DNA from: an uncultured Clostridium sp.
Lineage (GTDB): Bacteria; Bacillota; Clostridia; UBA1212; UBA1255
Direction of reading: 5' to 3'
DNA: 63,010 nt
Assembly: GCA_900543695.1 (NCBI GenBank)
Contig: UQSG01000015.1
Span: forward strand, 1 to 63,010
This document shows, in pieces, positions 1 to 8,327 of this stretch; the first letter of the stretch is position 1; the number at the start of each line of letters is the position of its first letter. The translations under genes were made by a program, and so were the position numbers. The notes under the pieces are model-generated. The model worked only from the letters and a program-made list of their open reading frames with translations, was not told the DNA's origin and made no database searches.

Positions 1-228
1 CCGCACAGTGGCCGCTGGCCACCGCACCAGCGGCCGTTGGGGACCGCAATTTGCAGACTGCGGCTATTGGCGCTCATCTGGCTCTTCCTTCTGCTGCTGA
101 TCGTAATTCTCATGTATTTTGCTTTTGATAAAATATCGCATGGCGCGGCGTATCTGCAGATTCCCTACGTGCTCTGGCTCTGTTTTGCAGCGTACCTCAA
201 TTTCGGCACGTGGTTTCTGAACCGCTGA
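1..228 (+). CDS. TspO/MBR family membrane protein, C-terminal part (cut by window start)
   Basis: The frame is open from base 1 to a TGA at 226-228, so only the C-terminal part lies in the window. It shows a hydrophobic helix (LIWLFLLLLIVILMYFAF) followed by a second one ending in PYVLWLCFAAYLNFGTWFLN. That ending closely resembles the PY-LW-FA-YLN-W-LN signature of the last helix of TspO/MBR (tryptophan-rich sensory protein / peripheral benzodiazepine receptor) proteins, which are five-helix membrane proteins that bind porphyrins and other ligands. The start lies outside the window. The 3' end overlaps the convergent sugar kinase gene by 32 bases. The family call rests on this terminal motif alone. 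Confidence 0.6.
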   Translation, partial: PHSGRWPPHQRPLGTAICRLRLLALIWLFLLLLIVILMYFAFDKISHGAAYLQIPYVLWLCFAAYLNFGTWFLNR

Positions 229-1174
229 GAAGCGCTTCCACGGCCTCCAGGGAAGGCAGCGCGGGGATTCCGCCCCGTTTCCGGATACAGAGCGATGCGG
301 CCGCATTTCCCCAGGCGGCAAAATCCGCCGCGTCCGTCACCGTAATTTCCTGCGGTGATTTTCCGCTTTTGACAAAGCGGTATAAAAACGCTCCCCAAAA
401 GGAATCTCCCGCGCCCGTAGTATCCGTCGGTTTTTCTACGGGGAACGGCGGAATCTGTCTGGCTTTGCCCTGCGCCGACACCAGCGCGCCGCGGCTTCCA
501 AGCGTCACCGCCACGCAGGCCGCGCCGCCGTCATGCAGAACGCGGGCAGCCTCCTCCGGATCGTTTTTGCCCGTAATCAAGCTGATTTCTTCCTCTGAAA
601 TTTTAATGAGATCCGCGTAGCCTGCGATCAGCCGCATATATTTTACGGCCTCCTCCTCCCCTTTCCATAATGAGGCCCTGTAATTGGGATCGTAGGAGAC
701 CGTTTTGCGTGTGCGCCTGGCATAATCAAGTACAGACAGCACCGCGCTGCGGCATGGCTCGTCAGAAAGAGCCAGAGAGCCCGTATGAAGGATGCTCGTA
801 TGCTCCAGTACGGTATAGTTAATCTCGTCCGGCGACAGCAGAAGATCTGCGCCCGGCTTTCTCGCAAACGAAAACATTCGTTCTCCGTCAGGACGGAGCG
901 CGACAAATGCCAAGGTAGTAAAAGCATCCTCCGTATCCACCAGGCCGTCCGTATTTACACCGGCCTGTTCCAGCGTGCCGCGCAGGAACTCCCCGTGCAT
1001 GTCCTTTCCGATTTTACCGAGAAACGCCGCAGAGCCTCCTAATTTTGAAACAGCAGCCGCTACATTCGCTACTGCGCCGCCGGGATTCTGTTCAAACAGA
1101 CGCATTCCGTTTTCCGATACGCCGCATTCCGTAAAGTCGATCAATAATTCTCCAATTGCCGTAACATCAAACAT
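197..1174 (-). CDS. PfkB-family carbohydrate kinase (fructokinase-like)
   Basis: A 325-residue ribokinase/PfkB kinase, predicted to phosphorylate a sugar such as fructose with ATP in the cytoplasm. The N-terminus (AIGELLIDF, then NPGGAVANVAAAVSKLGG) is the typical first PfkB signature. The C-terminal signature DTTGAGDSFWGAF, near residue 255, carries the catalytic Asp and the anion hole. Length and layout match fructokinases (ScrK type); the exact sugar cannot be read from sequence. A GGAGCA-type ribosome-binding site precedes the ATG. It is transcribed alone, divergently from cysK and convergently with the TspO-like gene. It could also be a 2-keto-3-deoxygluconate or other PfkB sugar kinase. 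Confidence 0.85.
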   Translation of the reverse strand: MFDVTAIGELLIDFTECGVSENGMRLFEQNPGGAVANVAAAVSKLGGSAAFLGKIGKDMHGEFLRGTLEQAGVNTDGLVDTEDAFTTLAFVALRPDGERMFSFARKPGADLLLSPDEINYTVLEHTSILHTGSLALSDEPCRSAVLSVLDYARRTRKTVSYDPNYRASLWKGEEEAVKYMRLIAGYADLIKISEEEISLITGKNDPEEAARVLHDGGAACVAVTLGSRGALVSAQGKARQIPPFPVEKPTDTTGAGDSFWGAFLYRFVKSGKSPQEITVTDAADFAAWGNAAASLCIRKRGGIPALPSLEAVEALLSGSETTCRN

Positions 1175-1250
1175 GGATGATGCTCCTTTTTATATGATTT
1201 GCTGCGATTGTAGCGGATTCGCAGACCTCTGTCAACCGGAGCCGTGTCCG

Positions 1251-1279
1251 TTTACATCGCCGCGATTTCCTGTTATACT
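1251..1279 (+). promoter_or_regulatory. Sigma-A promoter for cysK
   Basis: TTTACA (1251-1256), a 17-base spacer and TATACT (1274-1279) with an extended-10 TG at 1271-1272. It lies 33 bases before the cysK start. Confidence 0.7.
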
Positions 1280-1311
1280 TTTCCAAAATAACTATTATGG
1301 AGGAATCCTGT

Positions 1312-2235
1312 ATGAAAATATACCGTAAACTGACCGAGCTCATAGGCGCTACGCCGCTTCTGGAATTATACGGTCCCGAAAAAACCGGAAACGGCTCCGT
1401 GGTATACGGAAAAATGGAATGCTTTAATCCCGCAGGAAGCGTGAAGGACCGCGTCGCCCTGGCATTGATAGAGGATGCGGAGCAGCGTGGAATTTTAAAG
1501 GAAAACTCTGTCATCATAGAGCCTACCAGCGGAAATACGGGCATTGGCTTATGTGCGGTTGCTGCTGCAAAGGGATACCGTGCAATAATCGTAATGCCCG
1601 ACACCATGAGTATCGAACGGCGCAGGCTTATGGCCGCATATGGAGCTGAGATTGTGCTGACCGACGGAGCAAAAGGGATGCAGGGCGCGATTGATAAAGC
1701 GGAGGAGCTCCGCAGTACCACTCCCGGCAGCTTTGTCGCTGGTCAGTTTACAAATCCAGCGAATCCCGCCGCGCACCGAGCATCAACAGGGCCCGAAATC
1801 TGGAACGATACCGACGGGAAGGTCAATATTTTTGTGGCCGGTGTCGGCACCGGCGGTACAATTACCGGAGCAGGAGAATATTTGAAGAGCCAAAATCCTC
1901 AGATTAAAATCGTCGCTGTAGAACCGGCCGAATCCTCCGTTTTGTCGGGCGGCGCCGCAGGTCCGCACAAAATTCAGGGAATCGGCGCAGGCTTTGTTCC
2001 TGAAATCCTGAACGCCGCAATCTGCGACGAAATCATTCCCATATCCTCCGACGACGCATATGCAGAGTGCCGCGCACTTTGCCGGAAGCAGGGAATTTTC
2101 GTGGGCATTTCGTCCGGTGCCGCGGCGCTGGCTGCCCGCCGGATTGCACTTCGTCCCGAAAGCGCCGGTAAAATCGTCGTTGCTCTTCTGCCGGATTCCG
2201 GCGAGCGTTATCTCTCTCTTCCGGACTTTTGCTGA
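1312..2235 (+). CDS. cysK: Cysteine synthase A (O-acetylserine sulfhydrylase)
   Basis: A 307-residue fold-type II PLP enzyme that makes L-cysteine from O-acetylserine and sulfide. The PLP lysine is in NPAGSVKDR (near residue 43). The substrate-binding loop is PTSGNTGIG, the phosphate loop GTGGTITG, and the C-terminal region ends PDSGERYLS as in CysK. The start is taken at ATG 1312 because GGAGG at 1299-1303 is spaced 8 bases from it; the ATG at 1297 overlaps that Shine-Dalgarno sequence. It is monocistronic, with its own promoter and a strong terminator. Cystathionine beta-synthase-like paralogs share the fold, but length and motifs favour CysK. Confidence 0.93.
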   Translation: MKIYRKLTELIGATPLLELYGPEKTGNGSVVYGKMECFNPAGSVKDRVALALIEDAEQRGILKENSVIIEPTSGNTGIGLCAVAAAKGYRAIIVMPDTMSIERRRLMAAYGAEIVLTDGAKGMQGAIDKAEELRSTTPGSFVAGQFTNPANPAAHRASTGPEIWNDTDGKVNIFVAGVGTGGTITGAGEYLKSQNPQIKIVAVEPAESSVLSGGAAGPHKIQGIGAGFVPEILNAAICDEIIPISSDDAYAECRALCRKQGIFVGISSGAAALAARRIALRPESAGKIVVALLPDSGERYLSLPDFC

Positions 2236-2267
2236 AAGGGCTTCGGAATGCAATGCCATGTAAAAAA

Positions 2268-2312
2268 GACGCCGCGGAATAGTACCGCGGCGTCTGCTGC
2301 TTTTTCTTTTTT
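2268..2312. terminator. Bidirectional terminator between cysK and the zinc-ribbon gene
   Basis: A perfect 10-bp stem, GACGCCGCGG (2268-2277) with CCGCGGCGTC (2285-2294), and a 7-base loop. It has T-rich sequence on the right (2301-2312) and A6 on the left (2262-2267), so it can serve both convergent genes. Confidence 0.85.
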
Positions 2313-2321
2313 CAAGACTTC

Positions 2322-2783
2322 TTATTCTTCCCCGTCTTCTTCGGCGGCTTCTTCTTCACCGCAGCTGCAGCCGCAGCCGCAGCAATCTCCCTCGCAGTCG
2401 TCAAGCCATTCAATTTTGATTTCCTCTTTACAATTCGGGCAGACAAGGACGTTGCGGTCTTCCTCAATCACAGCTCTGTCAAGCTCGATTTCCGCTCCGC
2501 AGTTCGGACATTCCAGTTCCGCATATTCCAGCTCCTCGTCAGGCGTCTGCATTTTCTGTTCCTTGTAAATGCAGCCTTCCGCTTCGTCCAGCCGGTCCCC
2601 GATTTCATCTACCGCATCAAGGATTTCATTCTGTGTGTCTTCCGCATCTTCTACGGAAACGGCAATATCGTCGATTACGTCGATGATCAGCTTCAGTAAT
2701 TTTCCCTCGCTGGTTTCCTCGTTTATTTTAAGACCGTCTGCAACGCCTCTCAAATAACTGACTCTTTCTGATAAATATCCCAT
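2322..2783 (-). CDS. CD1247-type acidic protein with zinc ribbon
   Basis: A 153-residue acidic protein. The N-terminal segment (MGYLSERVSYLRGVADGL) matches what is known as the CD1247 N-terminal domain of Clostridia. A helical stretch rich in D and E follows, then a zinc-ribbon-like pair of CPNC knuckles separated by about 24 residues, and a Cys-rich, Glu-rich tail. ATG 2783 is preceded by GGAGG. It lies 40 bases downstream of efp in the same direction, a pairing common in Clostridia. The cysteines suggest metal binding. Its function is unknown; a link to translation or EF-P is inferred from neighbourhood only. Confidence 0.7.
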   Translation of the reverse strand: MGYLSERVSYLRGVADGLKINEETSEGKLLKLIIDVIDDIAVSVEDAEDTQNEILDAVDEIGDRLDEAEGCIYKEQKMQTPDEELEYAELECPNCGAEIELDRAVIEEDRNVLVCPNCKEEIKIEWLDDCEGDCCGCGCSCGEEEAAEEDGEE

Positions 2784-2823
2784 CTCAATATTCCTCCTTT
2801 TCCGAGCGGCTCCTGCCTGTCTG

Positions 2824-3381
2824 TCAGGCGCGCTCCATGTACTCCTCTGTTCTGGTGTCAATCCGGATTTTGTCGCCTTTATTTACAAAAAGAGGCACGC
2901 GTACGGTTGCGCCCGTCTCCACGACAGCGGGCTTAGACGCCCCGGTCGCCGTATCCCCCTTAAAGCCCGGCTCCGTATCGATTACCTCAAGCTCCACGAA
3001 AATGGGCGGCTCAATCCCAAAAACATTCCCCTTAAAGGAAAGGATCTTGCAAATATCGTTTTCTTTGACAAACTTCAGTGAATCCCCGACTGTTTCGGCG
3101 CTGATGGGAATCAACTCAAATGTTTCCAGGTCCATAAAGTAATACAGATTGTCATCCTGATAGCTGTACTGCATATCTTTTCTTTCAATATGCGCCTTCG
3201 GCAATTTATCGGAAGGGTTGAAGGAGCGCTCGATCGTCGCCCCCGTTATAACGTTTTTGATCTTTGTCCGTACGAAAGCCGCGCCCTTTCCCGGCTTCAC
3301 GTGCTGAAATTCTATAATTTGATAGACGTTTCCGTCCATTTCAAATGTAATCCCGTTTCTGAAATCTCCTGCAGAAATCAT
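2824..3381 (-). CDS. efp: Translation elongation factor P
   Basis: A 185-residue EF-P, which binds the ribosome between the P and E sites and rescues stalling at polyproline stretches. The three beta-barrel domains are complete. The modifiable loop KPGKGAAF carries Lys32, equivalent to the lysine modified in other EF-Ps. The C-terminal domain holds the expected GDTATGASKPA and VPLFVNKGDKI(R)ID segments. ATG 3381 has a GGAGG Shine-Dalgarno. No EF-P modification gene is visible in the window. It appears to lead a two-gene unit with the CD1247-type gene. Confidence 0.95.
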   Translation of the reverse strand: MISAGDFRNGITFEMDGNVYQIIEFQHVKPGKGAAFVRTKIKNVITGATIERSFNPSDKLPKAHIERKDMQYSYQDDNLYYFMDLETFELIPISAETVGDSLKFVKENDICKILSFKGNVFGIEPPIFVELEVIDTEPGFKGDTATGASKPAVVETGATVRVPLFVNKGDKIRIDTRTEEYMERA

Positions 3382-3516
3382 GTGTTAACCTCCAAAAATA
3401 AAATAACAATATTGATCGGTTTATTTTACACCATGATACAAAAAAAGACAACCATAATTTTTATTGTGCCCGTCCTTTTCTTCTTTATAAAATTAGATAT
3501 TTTTGTGGCGAAATGA

Positions 3517-3545
3517 TTGTATTAGCCGAATTAATATGTTACTAT
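3517..3545 (+). promoter_or_regulatory. Promoter for first solute-binding lipoprotein
   Basis: TTGTAT (3517-3522), a 17-base spacer and TACTAT (3540-3545) with an extended-10 TG. It lies 33 bases upstream of the start codon, inside an AT-rich intergenic stretch. Confidence 0.55.
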
Positions 3546-3578
3546 TATTAAAATATTTTTATCGTATGAGGTGAAATT

Positions 3579-4970
3579 ATGTTCAAATGTCAGATTTCCG
3601 CCTTAAAATATGGGAAACGACTCGCGATTCTGATCCTTACAGCCGCCCTTCTGCTGGGAACGTTCGCATGCACCGGGCCTGGCCCTCTGCAGACCGGTGT
3701 CATCGAGGACGAGGAGGAGCTGCAAATCGACGGCGAAATCATGTTTACGATCAGCAATGAAAGCGGCACCGCGTCCGAGGCGGCGGCTCCGAACGCAATT
3801 GCAAACGCTTTTATGCGGAAATATCCGAATGTTAAAATCATTATCGACGATGCAAACCGCACTACATATGCAACGCGAATTTCTACCGGAGAAATCGGCG
3901 ACGTTTTCTGGTGCGATGCCAACGACGCCCATAACTATAAAAAGAATCATAATGCGCTGATGATGCTCGATTACTACAGAGACCGTCTGGGAATCGACAC
4001 GCAAAATATATTTTCCGGCGCGCTTACCAGCGGCATGATCGACGGCCGCCTTTATATGGTGCCGCGGAATATCGGTCAGCAGGTATTGATCTATAACAAG
4101 GACGCTCTAAGAGCAGCGAATATCGAAATTCCTTCGGATGGAACCGCCATATCATGGGAGGAATTTAAAGATATCTGCCGGCGCCTGACGCTGGACGAAA
4201 ACGGCACCTATACGCAGGTAGGCGCAAGCTTTAAAATCTGGTGGTCTCCCGTGTGGCAGGCATTTGCGGAGGGATACGGCGGAACCTGGATCGATACAGT
4301 TCAGAAGAAAGTCAGCTTTGTCTCCGATGAAAATGTCATGAAAGGCATTAACGAAATTGTTGACGCCTGCAACGAGGGCTGGCTGAGAGGAGACAATATT
4401 AATTACACCGGTCAGAAGGGCCAGAGCTACTCCAAGCTTACAGATCTAGATTATGTATTCCGGACCTTCGGTGATATGCAGTGGATCACAGCTTACGGAA
4501 ATTCCTATGATAATGCCGATATTGATTGGGATTTCTGTTCCTTCCCTGCATTCCCCACGCATAAGGTCGGCGCAGGTGCAACCGGCTACGTTGTTTATAA
4601 CAGAACCAGAAATGTCGATACCGCGGCGGCGTTTGCACTTTTCTTCCTGACAGAGGAAGGCCAGCAGGCCTACCACAGCGCGACAGGCGGAAATGTTCCT
4701 CTGTTAAAATCTCAAGCGTCGGCAGATTTCTGGCGCTTCCAGGGAACACAGTGGGAAGACAAAAATTTCGATGCGTTCGTTTCCTATCCCGAAGCGAACA
4801 TTCCCGCTTCTGTTATCGTCAGAGCGCCTTCGGAAATTTCTGAAATTTTATCAAACGATAATCTGATTTCTGCATTCGGCAGCATCATAAACGGCCAGAA
4901 GGATGTCCAGACTGTATTTTCCGATCTGGAAACGAGATGCAACGAGACCTGGAGCAAATTAACAGTTTAG
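3579..4970 (+). CDS. Extracellular solute-binding lipoprotein (family 1, sugar ABC type)
   Basis: A 463-residue secreted binding protein. A basic N-terminus and hydrophobic segment (LAILILTAALLLGTFAC) end at a lipobox-like Cys, so the mature protein should be lipid-anchored outside the membrane. The rest follows the family 1 (sugar/oligosaccharide) substrate-binding fold, with segments such as AFMRKYPNVKI, GEIGDVFW, VPRNIGQQVLIYNKDAL and YVVYNRTRN. It would deliver a carbohydrate to an ABC permease. It has its own promoter and is followed by a terminator. The next gene is a close paralog. No permease or ATPase gene lies next to either, so the transporter must be encoded elsewhere. The substrate is unknown. 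Confidence 0.85.
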   Translation: MFKCQISALKYGKRLAILILTAALLLGTFACTGPGPLQTGVIEDEEELQIDGEIMFTISNESGTASEAAAPNAIANAFMRKYPNVKIIIDDANRTTYATRISTGEIGDVFWCDANDAHNYKKNHNALMMLDYYRDRLGIDTQNIFSGALTSGMIDGRLYMVPRNIGQQVLIYNKDALRAANIEIPSDGTAISWEEFKDICRRLTLDENGTYTQVGASFKIWWSPVWQAFAEGYGGTWIDTVQKKVSFVSDENVMKGINEIVDACNEGWLRGDNINYTGQKGQSYSKLTDLDYVFRTFGDMQWITAYGNSYDNADIDWDFCSFPAFPTHKVGAGATGYVVYNRTRNVDTAAAFALFFLTEEGQQAYHSATGGNVPLLKSQASADFWRFQGTQWEDKNFDAFVSYPEANIPASVIVRAPSEISEILSNDNLISAFGSIINGQKDVQTVFSDLETRCNETWSKLTV

Positions 4971-5003
4971 TATAATTGCAGCTCCGCAGAAGCGATATAT
5001 GAG

Positions 5004-5035
5004 CGGCCGTTTTAGACACGGCCGTTTCATTTATA
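5004..5035 (+). terminator. Terminator after first solute-binding protein
   Basis: Stem CGGCCGT (5004-5010) with ACGGCCG (5018-5024), a 7-base loop, followed by TTTCATTTATAT. Confidence 0.7.
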
Positions 5036-5103
5036 TATATACAATTTTATTTCTTATAAAAAAGAATGTCTTCTGACATTCAAACGATCCCTGTAAACTG
5101 GTA

Positions 5104-5132
5104 TTGCGTCAAAACAAAAGATATGATATGAT
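5104..5132 (+). promoter_or_regulatory. Promoter for second solute-binding lipoprotein
   Basis: TTGCGT (5104-5109), a 17-base spacer and TATGAT (5127-5132), 37 bases before ATG 5170. The second paralog therefore appears to be transcribed on its own. Confidence 0.55.
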
Positions 5133-5169
5133 ATATTTTGCCAATTAAAAAATATGAGGTGAAGGATTT

Positions 5170-6564
5170 ATGTTGAAAAGTTCCCGGCAGGCCGGCAGTC
5201 TTGCAAAACGTATTATTATCATTTTGATCATGTCCGTTTTGTTGCTCAGCGCCGCAGCCTGTAACAGAAAAGGTCCGCCCAAGAGCGGTATTCTTACAGA
5301 CGATTACGAGCTGACGATTGAAGGCGAGGTCGTATTCACCATCAGCAACGAGAGCGGCGCCGCTTCTGAGGCTGCGGCTCCCAGGGCCTTTGCGGATGCT
5401 TTTATGCGGAAGTACCCGGAGGTAAAGGTAACCGTTGACGAAGCACATCGAAATACATACGCCACGAGAATTTCGACGGGTGAAATCGGCGACGTTTTCT
5501 GGGTTGATGAAAACGATGCAAACAACTATAAGAAAAATCATAATGCGCTATTAATGCTTGATTACTATATGGATAAGCTGAACATTGACCGCCAGAATAT
5601 TTATTCCGGAGCGCTTGTCGGCGGAATGATCGACGGCCGGCTCTATATGGTTCCCCGGAATCTTGGACAGCAGGTCTTGATTTATAATAAAGACGCTCTG
5701 ACGCAGGCGAATATTGAAATCCCGTCAGGCGGAACCGCCATGACATGGGATGAGTTCAAGGATATCTGCCGGCGTGTGACGCTGTCGGAAAACGATACGT
5801 ATACTCAGGTCGGCGCCGGGTTCAAGCTTTGGTGGTCCCCTGTATGGCAGGCCTTTGCAGAAGGCTGGGGAGGCCAGTGGGTTAATACCATTGAAAAGAG
5901 AGTTACGTTTGTATCTGATCCGAATGTCATGGCGGGAATCAATGAAATGTTCGACGCCTGCAACGAGGGCTGGATGAAGGACGACGTTATTCAATATACA
6001 GGTGCAAACGCAGCCAGATATTCGCAAATTTCGGATCTGGACTACGTTTTTCGAACCTTTGGAGATATGCAGTGGATTACCAGATACGGCAACGCATATG
6101 ACAATGCGAATATCGCATGGGATTTCTGCTCCTTCCCCGCCTTTCCCACGCACAAGGTCGGTACCGGCGCAACAGGCTATGTCGTTTATAACAGAACCAG
6201 AAATCCGGATACCGCGGCGGCGCTCGCCCTGTTCTTCCTTACAGAAGAAGGGCAGACAGCATATCACAGCACAAGCGGGGGAAATGTTCCGCTTCTGAAA
6301 TCACTTTCAGAGGAAAATTTCTGGAGAATGCCCGGTACAGACTGGAGCGATAAGAACTTCGATGCCTTTGTCTCCTATCCCGATGCCAGTACCCCGGCAA
6401 CGGTTATTACCAGAGCGCCCTCCGAGATTGCGGAGATTCTCTCTGACAATAATATGATTAATGCCTTCGGACGGATTATTAATGGTACAGCAAGCGTGGA
6501 AGACGTCTTTGCCGATCTGGAAACAAGGTGCAACGAGACGTGGTCGAAGCTGAATGAATATTAA
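5170..6564 (+). CDS. Extracellular solute-binding lipoprotein, tandem paralog
   Basis: A 464-residue paralog of the preceding gene, collinear over its whole length and identical in long blocks, for example VVFTISNESG versus IMFTISNESG, TRISTGEIGDVFW, VWQAFAEG and LETRCNETWSKL. The signal peptide ends LLLSAAAC, a good lipobox. The proteins differ mainly at the N-terminus and at scattered, often polar, positions, as expected after duplication and possible change of ligand. It has its own promoter and a strong terminator downstream. No ABC membrane or ATPase partner is adjacent. A role in sugar uptake or sensing is inferred from the family. Confidence 0.85.
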   Translation: MLKSSRQAGSLAKRIIIILIMSVLLLSAAACNRKGPPKSGILTDDYELTIEGEVVFTISNESGAASEAAAPRAFADAFMRKYPEVKVTVDEAHRNTYATRISTGEIGDVFWVDENDANNYKKNHNALLMLDYYMDKLNIDRQNIYSGALVGGMIDGRLYMVPRNLGQQVLIYNKDALTQANIEIPSGGTAMTWDEFKDICRRVTLSENDTYTQVGAGFKLWWSPVWQAFAEGWGGQWVNTIEKRVTFVSDPNVMAGINEMFDACNEGWMKDDVIQYTGANAARYSQISDLDYVFRTFGDMQWITRYGNAYDNANIAWDFCSFPAFPTHKVGTGATGYVVYNRTRNPDTAAALALFFLTEEGQTAYHSTSGGNVPLLKSLSEENFWRMPGTDWSDKNFDAFVSYPDASTPATVITRAPSEIAEILSDNNMINAFGRIINGTASVEDVFADLETRCNETWSKLNEY

Positions 6565-6586
6565 TGAATTATAAAATCGCAATCGC

Positions 6587-6626
6587 AAAAGGCTGCGCAG
6601 TCCAAAATCGGATTGCGCAGCCTTTT
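6587..6626. terminator. Bidirectional terminator
   Basis: AAAAGGCTGCGCA (6587-6599) pairs with TGCGCAGCCTTTT (6614-6626), and the inner bases also pair partly. A and T tracts on the two sides let it serve both the binding-protein gene and the convergent isomerase gene. Confidence 0.85.
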
Positions 6627-6663
6627 CAAAATTCAGCTTTCAAAGCCGGGAAATGATTAAAGT

Positions 6664-7545
6664 TTAGAAAGAAAGTCCCTCGCTCTTGAGCAGATCTTTC
6701 AAAGCGCCGCACGCGGCATCAAAGGATTCGTTATTATCCTTATATTGAAATTTTCCCGTTCCAAGCTGCGTATGATCGGACAAATTACCGTATCCATCAA
6801 AAATCGCCAGATGCGGTTCTATGGTAAGGCAAATCGGCCCTTCCCCGCTGCCTTCGTCGGCAGCGGCATCCCGCAGGATCGCTGCGATCTGTCCATCTCC
6901 AAAGCCCGCAGGAACAATGGCGCCAGTATTTTTCTCCGCATCCTTAATATGAAAATATCGGATTCTCGTTTTCGTCAACCGGTACGCTTCCATAGGATCA
7001 ACATTTGCCTGGATATAATTGGCAGGATCCAAAATTGTCGAAAACGATTCGCTCTGAAGGGCGTCTGTCAAAATTTTGACGCATTCCGGCTGTTCTCCGA
7101 AAATTTCCTTTTCATTCTCATGGCATAAACAAAGGCCACGTTTTTCGGCGCTTTCCGTCAAGACGGAAAGGCGTTTTAAGACGGGATCGGTATACGCTTC
7201 GGCATTCTTACCCTTCGGGATGAAAAAGCTGAAAATACGGATGCAAGCTGTTCCGAGCAGCTCTGCCGCTTCCATTGCTTTCTCAAATCGTTTTCTGTGC
7301 GCTTCGAAGTCTTCTTCAATGGAAATTTTTCCGATCGGCGAAGCAATCGCCGAAACGGAGATGCCGTGCGATACGAGAAGCGTGCTGATCCGCCGTAATT
7401 CCTCATGTTCAAGATCGATTACGCACGTTCCGTCAATATTGCGGATTTCAATCATGCTGATCTGATTCCGCTCAAGCGCAGAAATCTGCTCTTCTATTCC
7501 GCTGCCTGCTTCATCTGCAAACGCTGAAAGCACAAACTGTTTCAT
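6664..7545 (-). CDS. Sugar phosphate isomerase/epimerase family protein (TIM barrel)
   Basis: A 293-residue AP-endonuclease-2-like TIM-barrel protein of the sugar phosphate isomerase/epimerase group. Metal-binding residues typical of the fold can be placed at HENEKEIFGE, ILDPANYIQA, RYFHIKDA and the late TIEPH. It probably isomerises or epimerises a sugar or cyclitol derivative in the cytoplasm. Its ATG lies one base after the stop of the upstream paralog-like gene (TGA-T-ATG), so the two are probably translationally coupled. The esterase gene upstream reads the same way. The substrate cannot be read from sequence. Confidence 0.75.
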   Translation of the reverse strand: MKQFVLSAFADEAGSGIEEQISALERNQISMIEIRNIDGTCVIDLEHEELRRISTLLVSHGISVSAIASPIGKISIEEDFEAHRKRFEKAMEAAELLGTACIRIFSFFIPKGKNAEAYTDPVLKRLSVLTESAEKRGLCLCHENEKEIFGEQPECVKILTDALQSESFSTILDPANYIQANVDPMEAYRLTKTRIRYFHIKDAEKNTGAIVPAGFGDGQIAAILRDAAADEGSGEGPICLTIEPHLAIFDGYGNLSDHTQLGTGKFQYKDNNESFDAACGALKDLLKSEGLSF

Positions 7546-7546
7546 A

Positions 7547-8299
7547 TCAATATTTTCCCTTCAAAAACAGGAAGCTTCTCTCCAGCTCTGAAATCGGATC
7601 GTCAACAAAATCAGAGTCCTGTTCGATCATGGCATATGGGATATCATTCTGAAGGCTCGCCGACAGGATATCGTTCCAGTTCAGATTTCCGCTTCCGATG
7701 GAGGCAAAGCTCTGCTTCCAGTTCCTGATCGCCATGTCTTTATAATGCAGGACCTTGATTCGTTTTCCAAGCTTGTTAATATATTCAACCGGGGAAAGAC
7801 CGCCATGCTGAAGCCAATAAACATCCAGAATAAAGAAAAATACTTCCGGATCCGATTCCTCAATCATAATATCAAACCACATCTTTCCGTCCGTCTTTTC
7901 CATTTCAAAGGAATGATTATGGTAATGGAACGTCATTCCGTTTTCCTTCAGGATGCGGCCCGCCCTGCTGAAGTCCTCGGCGAAGCGTTTGATGCCGTCT
8001 CTGCTTTTTTCATATTGTCCCGGCAGCGCGCCGATCCCGACATAATCGCATCCCAGCAGGCGATGCTCTTCGATGATGGCAGCCGTATCGTTTAAAATGC
8101 GGTTCGGCGACGAATGCGTAATGATAATCTTCATGCCGACCTCGTCGCATATGGCCCGGATTTCCTTCGGCGGCAGATTAATGGCAGAAATCTGTACGTC
8201 ACGATAGCCGATGTCATAAAGCTTATGTAATGTTTCTCTAAATTCCTCTGCCGTTTTGCAGAGATCCCGCACAGTATATAATTGTGCTCCAACTTTCAT
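7547..8299 (-). CDS. Sugar phosphate isomerase/epimerase family protein (TIM barrel)
   Basis: A 250-residue TIM-barrel protein of the same superfamily as its downstream neighbour but clearly diverged. It opens with VGAQLYTVRDLC, typical of this family, and carries likely metal ligands in MTFHYHNHSFEME, FILDVYWLQHGG and VLHYKDMA. ATG 8299 was chosen over an upstream Met because AAAGGAGGAG lies at the right distance. It ends one base before the next isomerase start. The pair plus the esterase gene (stop at 8328) looks like a small carbohydrate-catabolic operon. Myo-inositol or xylose-type substrates are possible but unproven. Confidence 0.75.
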   Translation of the reverse strand: MKVGAQLYTVRDLCKTAEEFRETLHKLYDIGYRDVQISAINLPPKEIRAICDEVGMKIIITHSSPNRILNDTAAIIEEHRLLGCDYVGIGALPGQYEKSRDGIKRFAEDFSRAGRILKENGMTFHYHNHSFEMEKTDGKMWFDIMIEESDPEVFFFILDVYWLQHGGLSPVEYINKLGKRIKVLHYKDMAIRNWKQSFASIGSGNLNWNDILSASLQNDIPYAMIEQDSDFVDDPISELERSFLFLKGKY

Positions 8300-8327
8300 G
8301 CTATAAGCTCCTCCTTTATGAGAATTT

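Noticed and set aside
2278..2294. T-box-like string AGTACCGCGG after cysK
   Set aside because: It is one arm of a perfect 10-bp terminator hairpin after a stop codon. No specifier loop or downstream aminoacyl-tRNA synthetase or amino-acid gene follows in that direction.
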